Notes: a model not told the origin generated them from the sequence alone. DNA of 56,997 bases from CAISIP01 sp046594635 (GCA_046594635.1 JBKJRR010000133.1:1-56997); one strand, 5' to 3'; positions 9,711 to 18,194 are shown, counted from the first letter of the stretch. Numbers and translations: made by a program.

Positions 9711-10670
9711 TCAGGCCTTGGGTCGTACGGTGGCGGTGCGCAAACTGAGCAACATCGTTAACGTCAGGATGCCCACGACAACACCGAGCGACACCAGCAC
9801 AGGAATCTTGTAGACGTCGATCAAGCACATCTTGGTGCCGATGAACACGAGGATCACGGCCAGTCCGTAGTTCAGCAAATGGAACTTGTGGGCGACGGCT
9901 GCCAGCAGGAAATACATCGCGCGCAGGCCAAGGATGGCGAACACGTTGCTGGTGAGCACGATGAACGGATCCTGGGTGATTGCAAAAATCGCCGGAATCG
10001 AATCAACGGCAAAAATCACGTCGGTCAGCGCAATCAGGCAGATCACCAAAAACATCGGCGTGGCAATCTTTTTGCCGTTCTCCACGGTCCAGAAATTTTC
10101 TCGGTCGTAGTGCTTGCTGACCGGCAGGATCCTGCGCAGCAGCCGGAGTGCCGGGTTGCCTTCCAGGTTCGGTTCCTGGCCCGCGGCCCACCACATCTTG
10201 ATGCCGGTAAGAATCAAGAAGCCGCCGAACACATACAGGATCCAGTGGAACTCAGACAGCAGCCAGCCGCCAACAAGAATCATCACGGTGCGCAGGACGA
10301 TCGCGCCGATGATGCCGATCATCAGCACCCGCTTCTGGTATGCCGGCGGAACGGCGAAGTAGGTGAAGATCATCAGGAACACGAACACGTTGTCGACGGC
10401 CAGCGACTTCTCGATCAGATAGCCGGTCAGGAATTCGAGCGACTTGCTGTTCGCGAGCGCAACCGAGCCGGTGCTGTCCTTGACTGCCCACCAGAGCAGG
10501 CCGTTGAACGCAAAACTCAGGCCGATCCAGATCAGCGACCAGTTGAGCGCTTCCTTGACGCCGATGACGTGTGCGCCCTGCTTTCTCAGCACGACAAAGT
10601 CGACGAAGAGTGAAACCAGCACGATGCCGGAAAACGTGACCCAGAGCCACAACGGAGCGATTGTCTGCAT
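9711..10670 (-). CDS. TerC/Alx-family integral membrane protein, probable Mn2+ exporter
   Basis: A 319-residue polytopic membrane protein of the TerC family (E. coli Alx is 321 residues). Conserved acidic membrane motifs are visible: SLAVDNVFVFLMIFTYFAVP and TDVIFAVDSIPAIFAIT. I place the start at ATG 10670, with MQTIAPLWLWVTF as the first transmembrane segment; an upstream in-frame start at 10760 would lie inside the riboswitch and is rejected. The ribosome-binding site GAGG sits 6 nt before ATG and is buried in a hairpin. Alx-type TerC proteins are Mn2+ exporters controlled by yybP-ykoY riboswitches, and one is visible here. Membrane family secure; Mn2+ export is inferred from family plus riboswitch. 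Confidence 0.93.
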   Translation of the reverse strand: MQTIAPLWLWVTFSGIVLVSLFVDFVVLRKQGAHVIGVKEALNWSLIWIGLSFAFNGLLWWAVKDSTGSVALANSKSLEFLTGYLIEKSLAVDNVFVFLMIFTYFAVPPAYQKRVLMIGIIGAIVLRTVMILVGGWLLSEFHWILYVFGGFLILTGIKMWWAAGQEPNLEGNPALRLLRRILPVSKHYDRENFWTVENGKKIATPMFLVICLIALTDVIFAVDSIPAIFAITQDPFIVLTSNVFAILGLRAMYFLLAAVAHKFHLLNYGLAVILVFIGTKMCLIDVYKIPVLVSLGVVVGILTLTMLLSLRTATVRPKA

Positions 10671-10718
10671 GCAAGACCTCAAAAGGACAAAGTTGAAAAA
10701 CTTTCCTGAAGGTCTTGC
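10671..10718 (-). promoter_or_regulatory. Riboswitch expression-platform hairpin hiding the TerC ribosome-binding site
   Basis: On the minus strand, GCAAGACCT (10718-10710) is the last conserved block of the aptamer and is an exact 9-nt inverted complement of AGGTCTTGC (10679-10671), which ends at the base before the ATG. The inner part AAAGTT/AACTTT extends the stem around a TTTC loop. The Shine-Dalgarno GAGG (10680-10677) lies in this 3' arm. If the aptamer keeps GCAAGACC when Mn2+ is bound, the SD is freed: a translational ON switch, as described for E. coli alx. The pairing is seen directly; the switching is inferred. Confidence 0.8.
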
Positions 10719-10842
10719 GGGAGAGCGCCAGATGGCACCTCTGCATGTTCCGGCCTGCACAGCGTCGTGATGGCGCTGGCATGACGTATTGACGAAACAT
10801 GCAAACCCGGCCGCGTTGGCCGGGGCTGCTACTCCCCTTGAG
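10705..10842 (-). promoter_or_regulatory. yybP-ykoY (Mn2+-sensing) riboswitch upstream of the TerC gene
   Basis: Read on the minus strand, the element opens with AAGGGGAGTAGC (10839-10828). A GC-rich hairpin follows (CCCGGCC / GGCCGGG), then CGTCAATACGTCA, matching the conserved GUCAACA segment, and it closes with CTCCCGCAAGACCTT (near 10709). The 5' AAGG and 3' CCTT can form P1. These are the conserved blocks of Rfam family yybP-ykoY (RF00080), known to bind Mn2+ and to sit ahead of TerC/Alx and P-type ATPase genes. Position just upstream of a TerC gene supports the call. Recognised by eye, not by covariance search. Confidence 0.88.
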
Positions 10843-10938
10843 GAGCGTCAAGTGTGGCATGGGGTGTGAAAACCCCAGCCGTTGTGGACCAATTGCGGAC
10901 GCTGCCAGCCACGTGCGGCTGGCATTCATCATGGGGTC

Positions 10939-13089
10939 CTACGGGGCGCGCTTGCCGGCCGGCAATTCCATGACCAGCACCGGACCGGTCGGCAGAACAG
11001 GGCTTGCGGCCTGGGCCTTGCCCTGCTTCAGCACAACCGCGTCCGCCAGTATGCTGACCGCTTCATTCAACAGGATGTCCTTGGCCGAATCCTGCGTCTT
11101 CTCCGCGGCGAGCGACTTGCCGAGATTGCGTTCATTCGCCTGCAGGCCGTCGTCCGCCACGGCGCCAGTTGTGCCCTGCATCGCGGCCAGGCGTTTCTCC
11201 TGCGTGACACGTTCCTTGCGCCGGATGACTTCATTGAGCGAAATGACATTGCCCTTGCGCAACTCCTGCATCCGCGCGATGTTTTCCTGCAGGTTCTGGA
11301 AGTCCTTGTCGCGCCGGACACGATCCTTGTGCAAGGTCGACAGCGCGGGAACCAGGGCTTTGGCATCGCCCACGGGCGCATAGTTGGCAGCCTGGATGCG
11401 GGTCCACGGCAAGGCATTGCCAAAACTCGATTCACCGAAATCGGCAGCGTCTGCAGCCCCCGGAAAGTCGATGTCCGGCGTCACGCCCCGCAATTGGGTC
11501 GTGCCGCCGTCGACCCGGAAAAACTGCGCGATGGTCAGTTTCAATTCCCCATAGACTGGTTTGGTGTTTCGCGCAATCTGGTCCAGGCTGGCCACGGTCT
11601 GGACCGTGCCCTTGCCGAAGCTGGGCTCGCCAATGATCAGGCCGCGGCCATAGTCCTGGATCGCCGCGGCGACAATTTCTGACGCAGAAGCCGATGCCCG
11701 GTTGATCATCACGCCCATGGGTCCGTCCCAGGCGATGGCGGTGGTGTTGTTTCTTTCCACACTGATGGCGCCCTTGGCATTGCGCACCTGCACGACCGGT
11801 ACCTTGCCGACAAACAAGCCTGTCAGCTCAACCGCCTCGCGCAGCGAGCCACCGCCGTTGTCACGCAGATCGAGCAGCAGGCTGTCCACCTTCTGCGCCT
11901 TCATATCGACCAGCAGCGCGGCCACATCGCGGGTCGCGCTGCGGTAGTCCTTGATACCCTTTTGCCGGCCTTCGACGTCTTCGTAGAACGAGGGCAGGGT
12001 GATCACGCCGACGCGGCGTTTTGCGGCTCCTTGCGTCACCGAATAAATCTTTGCCTTGGCGGCCCGATCCTGCATCGTGATGGTTTTTCGGACCAGCACG
12101 ACTGTCTTGTTCGCAACATCAGCACCATTGCCGACAGACAGGATGTCGAGCCGCACCGTCGAGTCGGCGATGCCGCGGATCAGGGCCACCGTGTCATCGA
12201 GTCGCCAGCCGACAACATCTTCCATCGGGCCGCTGACGCCTTGCGCCACGCCCACGATACGGTCGCCGGACTTCAGCTTGCCCGACAGACTGGCCGGGCC
12301 GCCAGTCACCAGTTCCCGAATGGTCGCGTAGCCATCAATTTCGGTCAGTACCGCCCCGATACCCACCAGCGACAGGCGCATCGAAATGTCGAAATCCTCC
12401 GCCGCACGTGGTCCCAGGTAGTTGGTATGGGGTTCGATCGACGTCGTATAGGCGTTCATGAACGCCTGAAACGCATCTGCACTGGTGACTTTGCTCAGAC
12501 GTTTGAGCGCGTTGTCATAACGCTTGTCCAGAATCCTGACAATGGCTGCGTCGTCCGCGCCGGCCAGTTTGAGTCGGAGCCAGTCGTTCTTCACGCGTTT
12601 GCGCCAGAGGTCCTGCAGTTGCGTCTCGTTGGCCGGCCAGGCCTGGTCCTTGCGATCGATCTGCAGGCTCTCATCAGGCTGGAAGTCAAACCCCTTTTGC
12701 AACAACGTGCGGGAATAGGCCAGCCGCTCGGCGGCCCGGCGTTCGTACTGGTTGAAGATGTCTATCGGGGCGCGCAGGTCTTCGCTCAGGATGGCATCGT
12801 CCAGCCGGTTGCGATCGGCGCCAAAACGGTCAATGTCGGACTGCAAAAAATAGAGCCTCTCGGGATCGAGCGCCTTCAGGTACTGGTCGAACATCTTGCT
12901 GGACATTGCGTCGTCAAGCGGCATCGCCTGATAGTGGTAACGCGTCAGCAGTTCTGCTGCCAGTCGCGCCGCCTTGGCCTCATGCGCTGCAGGTTGGAGC
13001 GCGGGCGGATACGGGACCTGCGCCAGCACCCCCGTGCCTGGTACGGCCAAGGCCAGGGACAACACGAGCCAAAGCAGTTTTTGTTTCAT
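10939..13089 (-). CDS. prc: Tail-specific carboxy-terminal protease Prc (S41)
   Basis: A 716-residue periplasmic protease that degrades or trims proteins from their C-termini. Residues 1-23 form a signal peptide ending in VLAQ. The N-terminal TSP domain (LYFLQSDIDRF, AYTTSIEPHTNYLGPRAAEDFD) is followed by a PDZ domain (around residues 245-330) and the S41 catalytic core with DLRDNGGGSLREAVELTGLF, the SASASE motif (Ser468) and SFGKGTVQ (Lys493). The 25-residue Ser-Lys spacing equals that of E. coli Prc (452/477). A C-terminal DUF3340-like tail follows. The gene lies ahead of the TerC riboswitch on the same strand. Secure. Confidence 0.94.
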   Translation of the reverse strand: MKQKLLWLVLSLALAVPGTGVLAQVPYPPALQPAAHEAKAARLAAELLTRYHYQAMPLDDAMSSKMFDQYLKALDPERLYFLQSDIDRFGADRNRLDDAILSEDLRAPIDIFNQYERRAAERLAYSRTLLQKGFDFQPDESLQIDRKDQAWPANETQLQDLWRKRVKNDWLRLKLAGADDAAIVRILDKRYDNALKRLSKVTSADAFQAFMNAYTTSIEPHTNYLGPRAAEDFDISMRLSLVGIGAVLTEIDGYATIRELVTGGPASLSGKLKSGDRIVGVAQGVSGPMEDVVGWRLDDTVALIRGIADSTVRLDILSVGNGADVANKTVVLVRKTITMQDRAAKAKIYSVTQGAAKRRVGVITLPSFYEDVEGRQKGIKDYRSATRDVAALLVDMKAQKVDSLLLDLRDNGGGSLREAVELTGLFVGKVPVVQVRNAKGAISVERNNTTAIAWDGPMGVMINRASASASEIVAAAIQDYGRGLIIGEPSFGKGTVQTVASLDQIARNTKPVYGELKLTIAQFFRVDGGTTQLRGVTPDIDFPGAADAADFGESSFGNALPWTRIQAANYAPVGDAKALVPALSTLHKDRVRRDKDFQNLQENIARMQELRKGNVISLNEVIRRKERVTQEKRLAAMQGTTGAVADDGLQANERNLGKSLAAEKTQDSAKDILLNEAVSILADAVVLKQGKAQAASPVLPTGPVLVMELPAGKRAP

Positions 13090-13341
13090 TTGTATACGAG
13101 ACGGGTTATGCGACCAGCCAGGCCGCTTTCAGGTGACGCACCGACGGTGAGCAGATGACTGTGGTCGAAATAGTCATTTGCTCGTTGTGCAAGCGTAGCA
13201 GCAAACCCGAATCCACCGCGGTACCGGGTCAAAGCGAAAAACCCTGACTGCATGCGGGTGGGGTCGTCTCCGATTGCGCTGGGCTGACAACTCCCTAGAA
13301 TTTGCCAGCCAGGATTTTCTGGCGCCACCTGTAAGGTCTGC

Positions 13342-13581
13342 ATGAAAAAGATACTTCTGCTCCTGTCACTTTCCTTGGGTTCCGTTGCGGCATTCGCCCA
13401 TGGCTGTCCCGGCGAAATGAAGGCGATCGACGCCAAGCTGGCCACCAATCCCAAGATGGCCGCTGCCGATATGACCAAGGTAAAGACGCTGCGCGCCGAT
13501 GGCGAAAAGTTCCACAAGGAAGGCAAACATACCGAGTCGATGAAGGCGCTCGGCGACGCCAAGAAGGTGCTGGGGCTCTAG
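13342..13581 (+). CDS. Small exported protein of unknown function
   Basis: A 79-residue protein with a clear Sec signal peptide, MKKILLLLSLSLGSVAAFA, cleaved before HGCPGEMKAID. The mature part is about 60 residues, lysine-rich and helical in character (KVKTLRADGEKFHKEGKHTESMKALGDAKKVLGL), with a single cysteine, so no intramolecular disulfide is possible. TAAGG precedes the start. It is divergent from prc across 252 bp. I recognise the general type of a small lysine-rich exported protein common in Burkholderiales but know no function. Confidence 0.8.
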   Translation: MKKILLLLSLSLGSVAAFAHGCPGEMKAIDAKLATNPKMAAADMTKVKTLRADGEKFHKEGKHTESMKALGDAKKVLGL

Positions 13582-13929
13582 ACCCGCCGCCTGTGGGCCA
13601 GCTTCGCCGCCTTGCGAGTGGCCCTGTCTTTCCGGATGGTCAGCTTTGATGCCATCGCGTCTCAGGCATTCGTACAGCTCTGCTTGACCTCACCCCATGT
13701 GTTGGCCGAACGGTGGCTGACGCTGCCATACCATTGCACGCGGTCGTCGCGCGGCTGGCATAGCGCGTTATTGCACTTTGCCTGAGTCTCGATCGCGGAC
13801 AGAAGCCTTTGGGTCCGTCCAGTTGGTCGAACCGTTCATCCTGTGCAAAGGCTGGTGTTATGCCGACCCCGGCTGCGCCGAATGGCGATCGACCCTGGCG
13901 TGTCGTTGCAAATGCCGCAGTCCCTGAAG

Positions 13930-14221
13930 GTGCGCGGCGCAGTCGCGCGTGCCATGGGTCAGAGCCTGGCGCCGGTTGTCGCCTCGCCGGTGTTCGCCCG
14001 CCTTCTACCAAACCCTGCTGGAACGCATGATCACCGAACAAGGGGTGTCCGCGCAGGGTCTGGACGCGCTGGCGAACCGCCGTGCCAATGGCATCGTGTA
14101 GCGTCTGACGGTGACCGATGGCTTCGCGTCCGACCGGGTGATACGGGTCGAAGTGCGCGAGGTAACCGCCGCCAGTGACAAGATGGTGCCCTTGAAACTG
14201 CAACTGGACGTTGCGCAGTGA
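13930..14221 (+). pseudogene. Decayed gene remnant (frameshift near 14003 and in-frame TAG at 14099)
   Basis: The 664-nt stretch between 13582 and 14245 has no intact gene, but a protein-like track can be read on the plus strand. From 14003 the frame reads FYQTLLERMITEQGVSAQGL and on to ANRRANGIV, hits TAG at 14099, and continues in the same frame to LKLQLDVAQ and a stop at 14219. Upstream coding-like sequence (SLAPVVASPVFAR) is in another frame. Two disruptions in 300 nt indicate a dead gene. The tail faintly resembles the C-terminus of DUF748-type proteins, but I cannot name it. The rest of the gap (13582-13929) shows nothing I can support. Confidence 0.4.
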
Positions 14222-14245
14222 TGGCGCAGCCGATTGCCGCCAAGC

Positions 14246-14854
14246 TCAGTCGGGGCGTTTCATGCGGAAGTGTTGTTCGGGCCCGATGCTGAAATAGTCG
14301 GCTGGTCCGCCGCCGCGCAGGATGTGACCGGCCGCTGCGGTGTCATAGGTGCCCTCGTTCAGTGTCCACGGCGCGATATGAATGCCCACGACCTCGCCCA
14401 GCACCAGCCAGGAGCTGATTTTCGCGCCGGCCGCACTTTGCAACTGCACGATCTGGCTGAGCCGGCATTCAAACGACACGGCACTTTCCGCGACACGCGG
14501 CGCCTTGATCAGGCGAGATGGTGCAGGTGTGACGCCAGCCAGCACAAACTCGTCGACTGACGATGGCACCGTGGCGGAACTGGCGTTCATGGATTCGGCC
14601 AGGGGCCGGGTCACCAGGTTCCAGCCGAACTCGCCGCTGGCTTCGATGTTGCGCAGGCTGTCCTTGGAGCCGACACTGGAGAAACCGATGATCGGCGGGT
14701 GGTAGTTGAAGCCGTTGAAGAAGCTGTAGGGCGCGAGGTTGGCGATGCCATCAAGGCCCAGCGACGAGATCCAGCCGATCGGTCGAGGGCCTACGATGGC
14801 ATTGAACGGATCGTGGGGCAGGCCGTGACCTTTGGCGGGTTCATAGAAATACAT
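14246..14854 (-). CDS. Flavin reductase-like domain protein
   Basis: A 202-residue protein of the flavin reductase-like, FMN-binding split-barrel family. It begins MYFYEPAKGHGLPHDPFNAI and carries GPRPIGWISSLGLDGIANLAPYS, the phosphate/flavin-binding region of this family, then FNGFNYHPPIIGFSS and GEFGWNLVTRPLAESMN. The open frame extends upstream to 15448, but that part is low-complexity and opposite other coding-like sequence, so I start at ATG 14854. Substrate unknown; members reduce flavins or act as oxidoreductases with partner enzymes. It stands alone between two gene remnants. Confidence 0.88.
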   Translation of the reverse strand: MYFYEPAKGHGLPHDPFNAIVGPRPIGWISSLGLDGIANLAPYSFFNGFNYHPPIIGFSSVGSKDSLRNIEASGEFGWNLVTRPLAESMNASSATVPSSVDEFVLAGVTPAPSRLIKAPRVAESAVSFECRLSQIVQLQSAAGAKISSWLVLGEVVGIHIAPWTLNEGTYDTAAAGHILRGGGPADYFSIGPEQHFRMKRPD

Positions 14855-15070
14855 GGAGGCCTTGCACAGGGACACAAACAGGCCGATGGTAACGTCAAGG
14901 GGAAACTGGATGCCGCTGTACAGGCGTGCGGATGCGGTGTGCTGGCAACGGATACATCGGCGATTTACCGATGCAATGCCCAACCTGATAACAGCGGGGA
15001 AAATGAAACGGCGGAGTCGCCTGTGGGTCTGTTCGGTCGGTGGGAATAAAGGCTCAGGGAGGCGACCGGG

Positions 15071-15450
15071 CTGACCGACGCCCGGGCCCTGTTGCTGCGT
15101 TGGGTGCGTACGGTGCTGATCCTGGGGCGCGATGTCGCGTTGGGGCAGCTCATCCTGCGCGCGATGAGCCTGGTCTACACCACCTTGCTGTCCATCGTGC
15201 CGCTGTTGGCGCTGAGCTTTTCGGTGCTCAAGGCCTTTGGCGTGAGGAATCAGATCCAGCCCTTGTTGCTCGATCTGCTCGAGCCACTGGGCGAGAAGGG
15301 GCAGGAGGTGGCGCTGCTGTTCGGCGCCAGTGGGCGCATCACCGTGGCCGAGGTGCTGGAATCGGTGCGTGCGGCGGGTGAGGATGAACTTCTGTCGCCC
15401 ACCGAGTGACCGGTCGAGCGTTCGGTGGATGCGCTGGTGGCGCGCCATCC
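15071..15450 (+). pseudogene. Internally deleted YihY/BrkB-family membrane protein gene
   Basis: The frame from about 15071 reads LTDARALLLRWVRTVLILG and then LRAMSLVYTTLLSIVPLLAL and SFSVLKAFGV, the unmistakable N-terminus of YihY/BrkB inner-membrane proteins, normally 400 residues or so with six membrane helices. After only about 70 residues (LLEPLGEKGQEV) it jumps to what looks like a C-terminal cytoplasmic tail (ASGRITVAEVLESVRAAGED) and stops at TGA 15407; beyond the stop the frame still reads coding-like (PVERSVDALVARH). No ATG or GTG start is in frame: a GGGAGG at 15057-15062 precedes only CTG 15071. I read this as an internal deletion plus point mutations. Confidence 0.65.
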
Positions 15451-15534
15451 GCTACACTTTTTGGCTTCATCGGTCGGCAGCCCGGCCGGGTGCCGGCTGT
15501 GGCAACCGCGTAATGGCATCGCGAAGGAATCACC

Positions 15535-16350
15535 TTGGGAATTTGCGTCATCCGCTTGCGGGCGCTCTTGCTTGCCGCCGCTCTTGCCTGGCACGCTCCG
15601 TTGGTCATTGCACAGACATCGCCGGGAACTTTGCCAGCGCTGCAGGCAGGGTCGGCTGCCAGTGCTGCGGTTGCGCCGGCGCTGCCAGCAACGCTGGAGA
15701 ACCCTTATGGATTACAGGCGGTCTGGCAACAGGGCGACCTGGTGGCCCGCGGCACCTTGCTGGTGTTGCTGCTGATGAGCCTGGGCAGCTGGTATGTGAT
15801 TGTCACCAAACTTTTTGAACAGGCAAGAATTCAGCGGCAGTCGCGCCTCGTCGACAGTAACTTCTGGGCCGCCGGTTCGGTGCGCCAGAGCGCGGACAAA
15901 CTCGAGGCTGACAGTCCGTTTCGCTACATCGCCGAAAAGGCACTCGATGGGGCGGGCAAACACGAGGGATTGCTCGGTGCGATCGACTTCAACACCTGGG
16001 TCACGATGAGCATTCAGCGGGCCATGGCCCATGTGCACAGCCGCCTGCAAGCGGGGCTGGCTGTTTTGGCCACCGTCGGCTCGACCGCGCCGTTTGTCGG
16101 GCTGTTCGGCACCGTCTGGGGGATTTACCACGCCTTGGTGAACATCGGTTTGTCCGGGCAAGCGAGCATCGACAAGGTGGCCGGCCCGGTGGGCGAAGCG
16201 CTGATCATGACGGCGCTGGGCCTGGCCGTGGCGGTGCCAGCTGTGCTGGGCTACAACTGGCTGGTGCGCCGCAACAAGGCGGTAATGGATGGTGTACAGG
16301 CCTTCGGTGGCGACCTGCATGCGGTGATGCTGGCCACGATGAAGAAGTAG
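15535..16350 (+). CDS. exbB: MotA/TolQ/ExbB proton-channel protein (ExbB-like)
   Basis: ExbB uses the proton motive force to energise TonB for outer-membrane uptake. The 271-residue protein starts at TTG 15535, preceded by AAGGA with 6-nt spacing; the nearest ATG (15513) is out of frame. An N-terminal signal-like hydrophobic segment (ALLLAAALAWHAPLVIAQ) and a linker lead to a membrane helix (GTLLVLLLMSLGSWYVIVTKL). The conserved core then follows: GLAVLATVGSTAPFVGLFGT, VWGIYHALV and ALGLAVAVPAVLGYNWLVRR. It heads exbB-exbD-exbD-tonB. Long N-terminal extensions of this type are common in betaproteobacterial ExbB. Secure family. Confidence 0.92.
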   Translation: MGICVIRLRALLLAAALAWHAPLVIAQTSPGTLPALQAGSAASAAVAPALPATLENPYGLQAVWQQGDLVARGTLLVLLLMSLGSWYVIVTKLFEQARIQRQSRLVDSNFWAAGSVRQSADKLEADSPFRYIAEKALDGAGKHEGLLGAIDFNTWVTMSIQRAMAHVHSRLQAGLAVLATVGSTAPFVGLFGTVWGIYHALVNIGLSGQASIDKVAGPVGEALIMTALGLAVAVPAVLGYNWLVRRNKAVMDGVQAFGGDLHAVMLATMKK

Positions 16351-16379
16351 GTCAGTAAGGTCAATCGCCTTCCTTCGCC

Positions 16380-16808
16380 ATGTTGTTGCCATCCATTGCG
16401 TCCCCCGATGATGACGAGGTCATTGGCCAGATCAACACCACGCCGCTGGTGGACGTGATGCTGGTGCTGCTGATCATTTTTTTGATCACGATCCCGGTGG
16501 TGACCACGTCGATCCGACTCGCGCTGCCACAGGAAGAAGCGTTGCAGCGGCAGTCGCGACCTGAGAACGTCATCATCTCGGTCGATCCGTCGGGCAACAT
16601 CTACTGGTATGACACCCGGATGAGTTCGCCGGGCGACCTGAGCGCGCGTTTGCGCAAGCTTGCGGCCATGACGCCGCAACCCGAAGTGCAGATTCGCGGC
16701 GACAAGGCGGCACGCTACGAAAGCGTCGGCCGGGTTCTCGCGGCCTGCGAACTGGCTGGCATTTCGCATGTGTCCTTCATCACCGAGCCGCCGGCGCGGC
16801 AACGTTGA
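16380..16808 (+). CDS. exbD: Biopolymer transport protein ExbD, first copy
   Basis: A 142-residue ExbD/TolR protein. The cytoplasmic N-terminus and single membrane helix carry the proton-path aspartate: GQINTTPLVDVMLVLLIIFL. The periplasmic domain follows (VIISVDPSGNIYWYD, VQIRGDKAARYESVGRVLAA), ending in SHVSFITEP. It partners ExbB immediately upstream (29-nt gap). A second ExbD gene follows, so this channel may be a hetero-oligomer or serve two TonB states. Secure family. Confidence 0.93.
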   Translation: MLLPSIASPDDDEVIGQINTTPLVDVMLVLLIIFLITIPVVTTSIRLALPQEEALQRQSRPENVIISVDPSGNIYWYDTRMSSPGDLSARLRKLAAMTPQPEVQIRGDKAARYESVGRVLAACELAGISHVSFITEPPARQR

Positions 16809-16852
16809 TCGACGCCAGGCCACGCCATGAGGTTCATCAAGGTGTTTGCTCC

Positions 16853-17284
16853 ATGATGCCACTGTCTGCAGACCCATTCGGCATGGACGAGCCGAAGCTG
16901 ATGCTGGAGATCAACACAACACCCTTGATTGACGTGTTGCTGGTGCTGCTGGTGATGTTGATCATCACGATTCCAGTGCAGTTGCATGCGGTGAACACCG
17001 CCTTGCCGGTACGGGCGCCTGCCGCCGTACCCTTGGCCGCGAGTTTGCCTGCGATCGATATTCACATCGATGCGGCGGACCGGATCATGTGGCAGGGCGA
17101 GGCGGTGGACCGGGTCGAACTGCAACGCCGGATGGCGGCGCTTACCTTGTTGGCGGCGCCACCAGCGCTGCATGTGCGGCCGGATCGCGCCTGCAGTTAC
17201 GCGGTGTTTGCCCATGTGCTGGCAACTTCCCGGCGCCACGGTCTGAACCGGGTGGCAGTGCTGGGCAACGAGCAGTTTCGCTAG
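16853..17284 (+). CDS. exbD: Biopolymer transport protein ExbD, second copy
   Basis: A second ExbD/TolR-family protein of 143 residues, starting at ATG 16853 after AAGG (16840-16843). An in-frame start at 16805 overlaps the first exbD but lacks a good ribosome-binding site. The membrane segment again holds the key aspartate (LEINTTPLIDVLLVLLVMLI), but the periplasmic part differs from the first copy (AIDIHIDAADRIMWQGEAV, LHVRPDRACSYAVFAHVLA). Tandem exbD genes are known in Xanthomonas and some Burkholderiales. tonB begins within 4 nt of its stop. Confidence 0.92.
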   Translation: MMPLSADPFGMDEPKLMLEINTTPLIDVLLVLLVMLIITIPVQLHAVNTALPVRAPAAVPLAASLPAIDIHIDAADRIMWQGEAVDRVELQRRMAALTLLAAPPALHVRPDRACSYAVFAHVLATSRRHGLNRVAVLGNEQFR

Positions 17285-17287
17285 GTG

Positions 17288-18106
17288 ATGCAGGCCCACC
17301 TGATCCATTTGCCACGCCTTGCCGCTCCGCGCTACCGTGCACTGGGCTTTGTCGTGTTGGTGCACCTGGCGCTGGGTTGGTGGCTGATGCGGGGTGTTGC
17401 CCCGTTGGAGCTGCAGCTACAGCGGTCACCGCTCGCACCGGTGCTGATACAGAACGTCCAGCTGGGGTCGCCTGCAACTGACCCGCAACAGCAATCGCAG
17501 TCGCCGCAACCGCCACAGGCCGTCCATCGGCAGCCCGTATCCGCACGCAGCGCGCTTCGGGCTGAACCGGTGCCGCCGGCCGCACCAGCAGTACGCGAAG
17601 TCCTGCCTGCAGCGCAGGGTACACCACCGAATCCGACTCCGATGGCGTCGCGGGTGTTGCCGTCCGCGGAGCCGGTATCGGCACCGGCAGCGGTTGCGGC
17701 AGCCACCGGTCAGCCGGCCTCATTGTCTGCAGCGATGTCCTCGGCGGCTCCAGCGACTGAGTCGGCGTCGAACCCGGCCAGGTCCGGGTCATCTGCCATC
17801 TCGCAACCGACAACGGGCGTTTCGTCCGGATCCGCATCCAGCACAGGGGCGGCGAGCACCGACATGGCGCTGGTGTGTCCCACGCAGGTGGCGCCGGTCA
17901 CGCCACGGCTGGCGGTGCGTGGCGGCATCACTGGAGTGGTGCTGGCGCAGGCCGTCATCGTCGACGGCGTGGTCCGTGACGTGCGAATTCTGTCCGGTGC
18001 GCCGGTTTTTCACAATGCTGTGCGCACTGCAATGCGGCAATACCGCTGCGTATCCAACCGGGCCGAAGTGCTGGCGACGCAGGAGTTCGTATTCCGCTTC
18101 GAGTGA
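17288..18106 (+). CDS. tonB: TonB-family energy transducer
   Basis: TonB spans the periplasm and passes energy from ExbB/ExbD to outer-membrane receptors. The 272-residue product has an N-terminal membrane anchor (ALGFVVLVHLALGWWLMRG), a long Pro/Ala/Ser/Gln-rich spacer (about residues 50-190) and a C-terminal TonB domain containing GVVLAQAVIVDGVVRDVRIL and AVRTAMRQYRC. Two cysteines (CPTQ and YRC) bracket the C-terminal domain and could form a disulfide. GTG 17285 is an alternative start one codon earlier. It closes the exb-ton operon; no TonB-dependent receptor gene lies nearby. Confidence 0.9.
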   Translation: MQAHLIHLPRLAAPRYRALGFVVLVHLALGWWLMRGVAPLELQLQRSPLAPVLIQNVQLGSPATDPQQQSQSPQPPQAVHRQPVSARSALRAEPVPPAAPAVREVLPAAQGTPPNPTPMASRVLPSAEPVSAPAAVAAATGQPASLSAAMSSAAPATESASNPARSGSSAISQPTTGVSSGSASSTGAASTDMALVCPTQVAPVTPRLAVRGGITGVVLAQAVIVDGVVRDVRILSGAPVFHNAVRTAMRQYRCVSNRAEVLATQEFVFRFE

Positions 18107-18194
18107 GCGGTGATGCTCGGGTTAACCTGGTGGCTGCCTGCCAGCACAACGCGGCTCCACGCTCTCGCCGGCTTGGTGGCAGGTCGCCCTGGGC

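Noticed and set aside
10903..10924. Hairpin TGCCAGCC/GGCTGGCA at the end of prc as a terminator
   Set aside because: It lies partly against the prc stop region and has no T-run; more likely incidental or part of the riboswitch leader.
14855..15448. N-terminal extension of the flavin reductase-like frame up to 15448
   Set aside because: The extra 198 residues are low-complexity (Gln/His/Arg-rich) and lie opposite the YihY/BrkB remnant; ATG 14854 begins the conserved protein.
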